A DNA stretch of 64,000 nt, taken from contig JACKHN010000012.1 of the NCBI GenBank assembly GCA_020638975.1, positions 246,872 to 310,871 on the forward strand, given 5' to 3'. This stretch comes from Planctomycetaceae bacterium (GTDB lineage Bacteria; Planctomycetota; Planctomycetia; Pirellulales; Pirellulaceae). Under the pieces are notes generated by a model that was not told the origin of the DNA, made no database searches, and was given only the letters and a program-made list of their open reading frames with translations. The position numbers and the translations under genes are program-made. Positions 50,263 through 62,200 of this stretch are shown one piece after another (the stretch's first letter is position 1; each line of letters starts with the position of its first letter).

Positions 50263-53200
50263 TCGCCGCTAACAGCAAGATCAGCGGATGCCAAATACGT
50301 CTGATCATCGATTCCCGACTCGCCTTCAATCACATCCGCTTCGTCGCCGCTGTTCCAGATAAACGTATCGCTGTCGTCCCCGCCGAAGAGGCGATCAACT
50401 CCGGTTCCACCGGTGATCGTGTCGTTGCCCGTCCCGCCGTAGATCGTGTCCGCTCCAGCACCACCGTTGATCGTGTCATTTCCAGCTCCGCCGTAGATGG
50501 TGTCGGTCTGGCCGCTGCCAGTGATGGTGTCATCACCAAGGCCGCCGAAGATCGTCGAGATGTTGGCCGTGCCGCTGACGTTGATTGTGTCGTTGCCATC
50601 GCCGCCGTCGATGATCTTGGCGAGGTCGAGCGTCAGGTTCGTGAGGTTGATGCCATCTGCGCCACCGCCGGTACTGATGTCGAGGCGGTCGAGTCCTGCG
50701 CCCAAAGCGATCGTTCCGGCTGCTAACGCGCCACCAGCGTCTTGGTCGACCGAAACAGTGCTCGCGCCGCTGGTCACGCTGTTCGCGTTCTCGTTCCCCA
50801 GCACATGCAGCACGTCGAAGCCGCTGCTGCCCCCTTGGGCGGTCACGACGCCGGTGAACGAACCGTAAGTCAGCACCGTGTCGCCGGTCGCAGTGTGGAA
50901 CGTCCCGGTCGCATTGTCGATTGCCGTCCAGAATATCGTGTCGTCGGCTGCCGAACCGATTACGTCCAAGTCATCGTTCGTACTGCTGTTGCCGTTGACT
51001 TGCACTCGTGTCACGCCGCTGGACACGCCCAGGTTCGAGACGTCGATGTCGTCGCCGTTGGTCGTCTGGCCATTGCCGTTGACCGTCAGCTCTTCAACAC
51101 CCGCCAGCGTAATCGTCCCGCCGACGATTCCCGTTACGGACTGCGCCAGCAAGTTCACCGCGATCGTATCGTCACCTGTTGTACCGGTTACCGTCACACG
51201 ATCGCTCGCCGGATCGCTGTCGCCGCCTTCGATGCGGAGCCCGCCGGCGAAGCTACTGCTGGTCGCAATGCTGGCCGAGTCATTGCCTGAGAGCATTTGC
51301 AGCGTGAGAGCGTTCATCGCATCGGCGCTGATCTCAACGCGACCGTTGAGTATTACTTCGCCGTTGATTGTTACCGTGAACGAATCGTCGGCGTCGGTGC
51401 CGCGGACGATCGCTGTGTCAGTACCGCTACCACCACCGCTGGCCAAGATCACGTCAGAACTCGCGCCCGTTCCCAAGCTAACGTATTCGATTGGCAATAA
51501 TGTGTTGACTTGAACCGTTCCCGCATCGTTGGCCGAAGCCGCTGTATGCGTGAACGTATCCGAGCCGGTTGTACCAGTGATCGTGAGCGCTTCATCGCCG
51601 TTTTCGCCGTCATACACCAACCGTTCCAAGTTCTGAAGCGTGATGCGATTGAAGTTGGAGGCGCCCGTGCCGTCCAATCCGGCGATCGTCACGACGCCGC
51701 CGTCCACGCTGTTTGGCGTGAAGTTCGTCGCATCGGCACCCGCCGCGTTGCCGGTGATCGTCACGACGTCGCCTGTGCTACTCGGGTCGCCGCCGTCGAC
51801 GGTAATCGCAGTTGCAGCGAGCGAGTTGATATCGAGATCGATATCATCGTCGCCAGCCAGACCGTTGATCGTCACCGAGTCGAAGTCGGTGTACAGAATC
51901 GCTGGCCCACCGTCGATGCTGACCGTAAAGTCATTGTTGCCACCGTTACCGGCAACGCCCACCAGCGTAATGTCGTTGTCGGCATTCGTGCCGTTCACGA
52001 TCAGATCGTTCGTCCCGTCACCGTCCACGCTGATCGACTCGATCCGATCGAAGCTAACCGCTTCGTTCGAGGCGACCGCGAACGAGCCTTCATCGTTCTG
52101 AGCTCCTGCGATGAAGGTGACTGTGTTTGCAGCCGCGTTGATGACCAACGAATCACCGCTGCCGATGGGGTCGCCGCCGTCAATGAAAACAGGGATCGTC
52201 GAGGATGGAGTTACTGTAAAGGTATCGCTATCCGCACCACCAAAGACTTGCAACGCTTCGATGTTGGCAGTGGTGAAGGCGATGGTCTTGAGGGTTGTGT
52301 GAGTCAGCGTTCCGGCCGCTGCGTCGACTGCCACGTCGTCGGCCTGACTGGTGTAAGTCACCGCCAGCGTATCGTCTCCACCGCCGGCAGCGCCGATCGT
52401 CAACGCGCCGGTGTTCGTGGTGTGCAACACAGGGACCGAGCCGTCCACCTGGATCGTAGCGGTGTTGGCTCCGGTCGGACGGACATGAATCGTTTCGTCG
52501 GCGGTGCCGTCATTGACGGTGATCGTATTGGCCGCGCTCACAACATTATTCGTCAAGTTCGCAATCTCGATGCCAGACAGCGAAACGGTGCCTAATCCGC
52601 CGCCGCTGATCGTTGGTGTGGCGATACCCAGCGTGGTCGTGGTCAAAGTGCCGTCTGCGGTGAGATTGGCCACATCCGAAGCCGACGGATCACCGCCGTT
52701 GAGCGTGATGTTCGTGTAGGCATGGCCCGCAGCGACTGTAAAGGTATCGTCGCCGCCTAGCCCGTTGAGGATCAGGTTTGCGATGTTGTCGGCATCGATC
52801 GTCGCTCGGCCCGTGAAGGTGATATCGCCCCGATCGGGCGACGTGCCAGCCGTGCCGACGCTCAGAACGTCACCACTTGTCGTCCCGTTGATCGTGAGCG
52901 TCCCGCTGCCGTCGATGCTGATCGTGTCGGTGCTGTCAAAGCCGTCGTAAGTGATGGGGAAGCTGCCTGCGGTCAGCGTTCCTTCGTCAGCCGCTGCGCC
53001 AGGCGTGAGTACGTAGGACGAAGCGCCGCTGGCTGCCAGGGTCGACGAACCACCAGCGATCGCCGAGATCGATGCGATACCTGAGTAACTGATCGACGTT
53101 GGTCCGGCTCCGGTGATCGACGACGTTCCCACGTTGATGCCGAGTGTCGTGCCCGCGCCCGTCACGGTCAAAGAATCCGCGTCCGTCGGATCACCGCCGT

Positions 53201-56200
53201 TGACAGTCAGAATACCGCTGAAGCCAGCGGTGGTGGCTGCCACACTGATCGCGTCTGTTCCCGCGCCGGCATCAATCGCTACCGTGGTTTTGTTAGCGAA
53301 TTCGATGGTCTCGAAGTTATCGATGGAGATCAATCCGCGTGTCGCCGTCGCGGCTGGTCCATAATTGATCGTATTGTCACCAGCGGTGGCAAAGATCGAC
53401 AATGGCCCGGCGACGAGATCGATCACCGGCTCCAGTCCGGTGAAGAAGACGGTTTGCGTCTTGCTGTTTGCCTCGTGGACGACTTTGCCGGCGTCGACGG
53501 TTGGACCGACATGGTATTCGCCACCATCGAGCGCACCCGCACCGAAATACGCAAACGTGAGCGTATCGTCGCCCGTTCCTCCGTGGAACGTGATACCGTC
53601 TTGCAGGGCCAGGAGTGTTGGATTAGCCGCAACGCCTTCGAAGATCAGCAATCCATCGTTGCCGCTATTGCCTTCGACGACGAGGCCTTCGACGTTGGCG
53701 AAAGCGATCGGCAAGCGAGTCACGCCCCCTTCTTCCAGCGTGACACTGCTGTTCGCGTTGTCGATGGTGATCGAATCGGCACCGCTGCTACCGACAATCA
53801 CCAATTCGTCGGTTCCACCACCGCCACCGGTAATCGTGAGTTGCGAGGAGGCGATCGGGGGTACGCCATTGAGGCCGACGATGTTGAGTACCGGACCGCC
53901 TTGAACGCGTGTAATCTGACCGGTCGAAGGGGTTAGTGGCGTGTAGTTGAGTGTGTTGTTGCCGTCGACAACTGCGATATCGATGGTATCGTCGTCGGCT
54001 GTTGCATCGCTGTCACCGCCATCGATCGTGATCGATTGCAGGTTGGTTGTTGCTCCGTAGTTAGTGACGTCCAGGTCATTCGTCACCGCATTCGCTCCGT
54101 TGATCGCCAGCGTCTCGATGCCGCTAAACACCACGTCGTTAGTTCCCGCCGCACCGCCGTCATTGATGGTAGAATTCGCCACATCCAGAGTCGTCGCCCC
54201 GGTGACGGTAAAGTTGAGCGAGTCGTTACCCGAAGCGTCGCCTTCCACAGTAATCGGCAAGTTGGCAACTGCCGTAATATTAAACGTGTCGTCACCGCTC
54301 ATGCCACGCAGCGTGTACGCTTCGACTTCCGAACTGGATAGCGTGACACGATCTCCCAGTGAGATATTGCCGGAGCTTGCCACGCCAAACGTGTCCGCCG
54401 AAGTCGTTCCTTCTGCGATCAGCCGATCGCTGCCACCGTTTCCGTCGATCGCAACACCGCCATTGAAGCCAAGATCGATATAGGTCAGGCCCAAGAGGTC
54501 ATCCGCGCCATTGTTGACGGCAACGTGTCCTGCGTCCCGAGCCGCTCCCGGGGTGTGTGTGAACGTCTCATCCCTATTCGAGGTGCTGATGCCAGCTACG
54601 GTGATCGTCTCATCGTCCCCTTCGCCGTCGTAGATCAAGTTTGCGATGGCCGTCACCGTTATCAAGTTGGTCCGTATCGACAGCGTTCCGCCGTCCAGAG
54701 CGCTTGGTGTCCAGGTAACATTGTCACTGCCAGCGTCGCCGCGCACGATCAGTCGATCGTCGCCACCCGTGCCTGGCTGGCCACCGTCGATTGCGAACGT
54801 CGTCAATACGAGCTTATTCAGCTCGACATCAATTCGATCGTCACCTGCGAAGCTCCGCACGTGAAGTCGAGCTACGCCAGTCGCAGTTACCGCTGGTCCG
54901 CCGTTAATCGAGAAAGTCAGGGAATCGGCTACCGCGTCATCGCCGACAATGGTGATTGTATCGGGACCATCTGTCCCCTCGATAAACAATTGGCCGTTCG
55001 TGGCCGATACGTCGATCTTGCTGATTTGCTCGATCTGCTCGAACGTAATTGGTTCGAAGGCAGCACCAGAGAATCTAAGACTTCCGGCGTCTGACGCCGC
55101 GCCTGGCCGGTACGTCGTTTCGCCCGCTCCAGATGGCACTGTGACGCTAAGTGAATCGCCGACAATTCCGCTCGGGTCGCCACCTGTAACTCGAATCGGA
55201 ATCGCCCCGGGAGTCACGCTGAACGTGTCATCTCCGACGCCACCGACGGCTTCGATCGCTTCCGCGTTTGCGATATTGATCGTTTGCGTCTGACTAGCCT
55301 GAATCAAGACTTGAACGCTGCTGGTGCTAACCGTGAAGTCGTTGTTAAGTGAATTTCCGAGCACTCGAATCGTATCGTTGCCACCCGAGCCATTCACGCT
55401 GATCGTGTTGGCCGCCACATTCTGGTACGTGAGCGTCGGCGTTCCGGCGACACGTAATACGCCAGCGTTACCGCTCGTTGGCGTGACGTCGATCACATCA
55501 TCGCCGCTCGTCGCATTGACTTGCAGAGCTTGATCTGCGCTATTGACGGTAATGTGTTCAATACCCGTGTAGTTCACGGTGCCACTGCTCGGTTCGTCGA
55601 TCGTTTGAGCTGCCAAATCGACCGTCACGGCTTCGCCGGCGCCGGTGTACGTCAACGTGTCGCTGGCGCTCGGATCACCGCCATGCACGTTGACCGTGAC
55701 GCCGGAGGCCGGAGTCACGGTCACTGCGTCGTCGCCGGACAGCGAATTAATCGTCACCGAAGTAGCGCTCGCGAGACTCAGCGTGGCCCGCCCGGTGAGC
55801 GTGATGCTCGTTGACGAGACCGCAAAGGTATCATTCGCCGCCGTGCCGTTGGCCGTCACACTGGCGCCGGTCAGCGAAACCGTTTCGCCGCTTGCAATGC
55901 CCGTGTACGAGATGGGCAGCGTTTCGGCCAATACCGTTCCTGCATCCGCCGCCGCGCCGGGAGTGTGCGTGTAATTCGCGGCTCCGGTGACGGCCAGGTT
56001 ATTCGTTGACGGGCCGCCCAGGATCGAAAGATTCTCCAGCGATCCGTAGATCAAGCTAGGCGTCGTGGCGCCGGTGATCGTAGTCGTCGCGGTCGCCACG
56101 GTAACGGTGGCTGCTGTGCCGTCGGTCGTCAGCGTGTCGTTGCCGCCCAGTCCGTTGAAGGTGACCGAATCTGTCGCCTCCGCATTGGAAACCACAACTT

Positions 56201-59200
56201 TGGCAGCCAGTCCCGTCACCTCCACGTTGCCGCCGTTCTGAACCGCCGTCACCGAATCGTTGCCGCTCGTTCCGTTGACCGTCACGGCATCAGTGCCATT
56301 CGTGCCAACATTGACATTGACGAGCGCCACGCCGGTGCCGGTCAAGTCGTTGATCGTAACGGTGTCGTCCGCCGCATTGACGCCGACGAGATTGATCTGC
56401 TCGATGCCGGATACACTCTGCGTCGCGCCGGCATCGACGTCGACGAGTGTGCCGACTGCTGTGATCGTAAATGCGCCGCCGGTCGTGCGGGTGACATTGA
56501 GAATGTCGTCGCCGTCGTCGCCAACAACTACATCCGCGCCGTCACCTTCGGTCCAGTTCAGAGTGTCGGAGCCGTCACCGCCGAAGAGGGTGTCGACGCC
56601 CGTACCGCCGGTAATTGTATCGTTACCGGTCCCGCCATCGATCGTATCCGCACCGCCCAGCCCGTTGATCGTATCGTTGCCTGCGCCGCCTAGAATCAAG
56701 TCGGCTAGTGCGCTGCCGGTGATCGTGTCGTCGCCGAGTCCACCCACGATGGAGAAGCTGCCGGCGCTGCCGTTGACGTTGATCGTGTCGTTGCCGGCGC
56801 CGCCGTCGATCGTTTTCGGCAGCGTGCTGGTCAGTTGATCGAGTATGATCGTGTCGTTGCCGCCAAACGTGAACACGTCGATCCGGTCGAGATCCGTCCC
56901 CAGCGTCACGGTGCCGCCGTTGATCGTGAGGGTGCTTGCTGTGTCACTGACCGTGTTCGCATCTTCGTTGCCGAGAATGCCGAGCACGTCGAAGCCGTCG
57001 CTACCACCGTTAACTGTGAAAGCGGTGTTGTTGATGCCACTGTAGTTAACAGTCGGGTTGCCGCCAGCCGCACGGAAGCTGCCTGTGCCAGAAGCGGTTG
57101 GTGTGACGTTGATCGTATCGTTGCCGGAAGTGCCGGTTGCGGTGAGCGTTTCATTGCCGTCCGTGCCGTTGATCGTCACGGAGACGAAATCGCTCGTCGC
57201 GCCAACTTCTGTGACGTTGATTATGTCGTCTCCACCGCCATCGGCGATGGTCAGCCGCTCGATGCCGCTGAGCGTTGCAGTTGGCCCAACACCGCTGACT
57301 GTGTGCGAGGCCAACGCGATGTCGATCGTGTCCATGCCGCTGGTGCCGGTGATCGAAGCAGAATCGGATCCGCCCGTCGGGTCGCCACCAATCAATCGCA
57401 AGGATTCCGTCGCGGTCAAGTTGTGCGTGAGCGTGAGCTGACTGTTCAGCTTGACGGTCGTATTCGTGACGGTGAACGAATCGTTCAGCGCTGTTCCTTC
57501 GACGGCCAACGTGTCGGTCGTGCCGGTGCTCGTCGTAGTAATTGAGCCGGTAGCTCCCAAGTTTTGGAAGGCGATTGGTAACGAACTGTCGACGCTGATC
57601 GATCCCGCATCGGTGGCACTACCAGGTCGATAAGTCGCGATGCCGCTAAAGTTGACGTTCAGCGTGTCGTTGCCTGCTTCGCCATCGTACAACAGCGATT
57701 CGATCTCGTTGATCGTAATATGAGTATCGGTAATATCGTCGGTGCCGATAGTGGCTTCGTCGATCAACAGCGTTCCGCTGTCAGGCGTCGCGCCGGGCGT
57801 GTAAACGACCGTGTCTTGGCCGGGTGTTTCGACGATCAGTCGGTCGCCAGTGCCCGAAGGCGTTCCACCATTCACAGTAACATCGACGTCCCATACGGCA
57901 CCATTGGGTGCTGGTGTGCGGATCGTGATCTCGTCGCTTCCGGCCAAGGCATTGATCGTCAGGCTCGGCTGGTCAATGAACAGCACTTCTGTGCCTTGAT
58001 TAACGCTGACCGTGAAATCGCGCACGCCGTCTGCCGTCGCGTGCGTTCCACTGTCGCGTGCAATGACGGTAATCGCATCGGGGCCGTTCGTCGCGTTGAT
58101 CGTCGCGCCGCCGGTGCTGCCGGAGATCGTAACCGTCTCGATATGGTCGTAGCTCACTGGCTGATTGGTTCCGGCAACGATGCTGCCTTCGTCGTTCTCT
58201 GGCCCGTCGAGCGTAATTGCTCCAGTCGTCGTCACGTTCAACGTGTCGCCCGGTAGCTGTCCGATTGGATCGCCACCATCGATGAAGATAGGAACGCTCG
58301 CGTGCGGCGTGACGTTGAAGATGTCCGAGCCGCTCAGACCCTGGGCTGCGAGCGCTTCAGCCGCCACGGCAACCGTCTTCAAGCCTGTGATGCCGACGGA
58401 ATCGCCGGTGATCGTGAATGTGTCGGCGGTTGCCTCGCGTCCGACAACGCTGACCGAATCTTGTCCACCGCCCCCGTCCACCGTCAGGACACCGTCGGTT
58501 GCCGTCGTGCCGAGCGCATTGAACGAAATCGTCGGACCGCTGCCAGTGACGGAGATCGAGCCAGTGGTTGCGGAGGTGGGCGTGACGGTGATTGTGTTCG
58601 GATTCGCATCACCAGTCACAGTCAAGGCATCGGTCGCGACACCGTTGGCATTGATCGTCAATGTCAGCAAGCCCGTTGGAGTGCCGAAGGACGTCACGTT
58701 GATCGTATCGGCCGCCGTGCCGCCGCCGTTGATGCTCAGGTGCTCGATGCCGGTAAAGCTGACTGCCGGAAACGCGCCGACCGTCACCGTCTGTGCTGCC
58801 AAGTCGACGGTGATGGTCTCGCCGCTCGTCGTACCGTTGACAATCAAGCTGTCGCTCGCTGTTGGATTGCCTGCGTTGACGCTGACGGTGATGTTCGCAG
58901 ACGGCGTAACGGCGACCGTATCGTCGCCGTCTCCCGTGTTTAACGTCACGTTGCCGGTAAATGTGCTGAGCGTGAAGAGTTGGCTATTGGCTATCAGCGA
59001 ACTGCCGGTTAAAGCAATCGGTGCAGCCGACGTGCCATCGTTATTGCTCGTTCCGTAATAGATCAGTGAATCGGTCGTATTGCCGCCGTTCAGCGTTACC
59101 GCACCCGTCACATTGGTAAAGGAGATTGCGAGCAGGTTGTTGTTCGAGATGGCGGGCGTATCAGGCGAAATGTCGGCGATCAGGAACGACGTGCCGGTGA

Positions 59201-62200
59201 CGGTCGCTGTGTTGGCACTCAACAATTGCAGGCTCTTGAGCGGTGTGGTCGCTCCGACGGCTCCCAGAGTAACAGCTCCCATCCCTGCCGCTATGGAAAG
59301 CGTCTGGGCTCCTGCGGCAGTTCCGTCCGTCGTGCCAAATGTGACAGCGCCCGCGCCGCTGCCCGTATCGACCAGCAGATCGCCGGTCAGCGTCGTCGCG
59401 CCAAACACGGCGTTGTCGGCACTCGTACGAACCGTGCCGCGCGCCGTTGTTGTACTTGCCGTCGAAGTCACTCCTCCGTTGAAGACAAACAAGTCGGTAT
59501 CTTGATCACCCAAGACAACGCCGCCGGTGTTGCTGAACGTGGCTGCGTTGGTGATGGTCGATGAACCGCCTGTCAGGCTGACTTGGTACGCTTGCGCGAA
59601 CGTCGTCAGCGTGGCTGCCGCTAGATCTCCTGCAATAGCGACGGCTCCGGTCGAACTTGCTGTGTTCTCTTGGAGTGAAATTGTTCCCAGCCCGGTAGCG
59701 TTCCCCGTGACGGTTGTCGTGCCAGTGCCGGAGATTAATTGCAGGTCGTGGGCGTTGCCGACTACAGATCCGATTCGCAAGTTGCCGGCGCCGGTTCCTG
59801 TGTCGATTATCAAGTTGCCGCTCAGCGACAGCGCTCCGATATCAGCTTGATCGTCACTGGTGTTGACCGTGCCACGAGCCGTAAGTTGGCTGGTTGTAGT
59901 ATCCAGCCCGCCATTGAACGTGAAGATATCTGCGTCGTCATCGCCGAGAGTGACACCGCCGGTATTGGCGAACGTCACATCGTTCGTAATCACCGTCCCG
60001 CCACCATTCAGCACGACGCCATAACTGTTGGCGGTCGTATTCAAACTGTCTGCGGTCAACGCACCGCTAAAGGTGACATCATTCGAGGTGTTATTCACCG
60101 TCACCGTCGTCACCTCGCTGGCGTTGGTGACCGTGGTCGACCCGCTGTTCGCTATCGTCAGCGTGCCAACGTTGCTCAGCGTATCGAGCGTTGCGTTACC
60201 GCTATTGCCAGCATCCACAACCAGACTGAAGCCGCCACCAGTGACGACGCCCGTCATTAAGGCCGCGCCGGCCGGCGCGTTCAAGTCCGTTTCCAAAATC
60301 GTTGTGCCACCACCGAGTGTGACCGCGCCGAGCGTCAACGCGTTGCCTTCCGTGCGAATCGCGCCCTGAGTGGTCGTGATGCTGGCCGTCGAAGTGACTC
60401 CTCCAGCAAAAGTCAGGATGTCGCTATCAGAATTGCCAAAGGTCACGCCGCCGGTGTTGGCAAAGGTGGCAGCGTTCGTGATTGTGCCGCCACTGTTGAT
60501 TATCACGCGGTACCCTTGCCCGGCGGTATTCAGCGTCCCTGTGGTCAAACTGCCGTTGAACGTGAACGCGCCATCAGAATCGGTCAGGCTGATGGTGGTC
60601 GCCTGCACGTCGCCCGCGAATGACGTTGAATCGCTTTGCGTGTTGGACAACACGCCGACACCGGTTACGGAAGCAACTGCGACAGCGCCGGCGGTCCCGG
60701 CATCGATCGTCAGATTGTGCGCGTTGCCGCGGACTGCGCCAAGGTTCACGTTCGCGCCATTCGTTCCTGTATCGGTGTCGATCAGCAGGTTGCCAGTGAG
60801 TGTCAGCGAACCGATGTCAATTTGATCTTCGCTGGTGTTGATCGTGCCGCGCGCGGTCGTTGGCCCAGCCGTCGTGTCCACTCCCCCGTTGAATGTGATC
60901 GCATCGGCATCATCGTCGCCAAAAGTGACGCCACCGGTATTGACGAAGGTGGCATCGTCTGTGATCGTGCCACCCGCGTTAAAGACGACGGAATACCCTT
61001 GGGCCGCTGTGTTCAGCGTTGTTGCTGAGACGCCACCTTGGAACGCTATTGCGCCGGTTGTGTCTGTCAGCGTGATCGTGGCGGCATTCGTCGCGCCGGA
61101 AACCGTTGTGCTGCCGCTGTCCGTCACCGTAAACTCGCCCGTGGTCGTCACGGAAGCAATCGTCACCGAGCCGCCCGTGCCGCCATTGAGGATCAGGTTG
61201 TTGCCGCTGCCCGTTACCGCGCCGACATGCATTGTCCCGCCAATCGCCGCGTTGTTGTTCGTGGCGAGCGTCGCCGCGCCGGTCAAGGCCACGGCTCCCA
61301 TGTTCATGGTCGTCCCGTTCGTTTGCACCGTTCCCTCAATCGTGGTCGTGCCGTTCATTGCTGTCACGCCGCCCACAAATGTCTGTATGTCGTCGGTGCC
61401 ATTGCCGAACGTGACGCCGTTCGTATTGGCGAAGGCTACGGCATCAGTGATCTTCGTGTCTTCGTTAAAGGCGATCGAGTACGCTTGATTAAGCGTCGTC
61501 AGTCCTTGCAGCGTCACGTCGCCGTCAAACGTAACTGCACCCGTTCCCGCAACAACTCCCAGCGTATTCGGGCCCGTAACCGTGCTGCTGAAGGTGATAC
61601 TCCCGCCAGCCGTTCCGGTATTGATCGTCGAATCGTTGGTTAGTGTTACCGCCTCTGCGAATGTCACGTCGTCATTGGTCGTCGTGATGTTTCCGCCCAG
61701 CGATACGTCGCCTGTACCATCTTGTGAGAAGGCTCCGTCGAGCGCGAAATGTGCTGCCGGCGCGATCGTCAACAGGCCCGCGTTCGTGATCGTCACGGCA
61801 CCGCTGGCAGAAGTCGTCACGTCGTCACCAAATACGACCGTTCCACCATTAGTCGTATCAATGTCGATGGCACCGGCAACGTTCAACGTCGAATCGAATC
61901 GCACATCGTTCCCGTCGATCGTCAGCGAGGCGATCGGTTGACCGCTGCCAACCGCACCTTGGACGCGCACATCGCCAGTCGTCCCGGCGTCGATTGTCAA
62001 GCTTCGACCTGTGCTAGTCGAATCAACCATGCCCGTGATCGTGACGCTGCCGTCGGTCACGTCGTCAGTCAAGATGCTTGCGTTCTGTAGCAGTTCAACA
62101 TTGCCGTTGAGAACCACACTTCCGCCCGCATCCCCACCCGTCGTATTGATCGACGGCGCAGAGGCATCGTTCAGCGTGATGGTTTCGGCATTGATCGTCA

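Larger units (their letters stand above)
22300..58700 (-). repeat. Array of about twelve ~1,000-residue modules marked by a G-P-E/Q-N-D-E-G motif
   Basis: On the complement, the marker (GPENDEG, GPQNDEG and one AQNDEG variant) recurs near 58,195, 52,095, 48,900, 45,075, 41,875, 37,365, 34,195, 31,365, 28,320, 25,230 and 22,410. A more divergent copy lies near 55,060. Around each marker the order of short segments is similar: FIDGGDPIG, the marker, a VSFDHIES-like segment, a VQVNNG-like segment, GDDDFDIDVN, TIDGGDPSTNGDTVTVTG, LIYDGEN and LTVTGT. Spacing is about 2.8-4.5 kb. The modules are divergent but clearly homologous. Confidence 0.85.
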
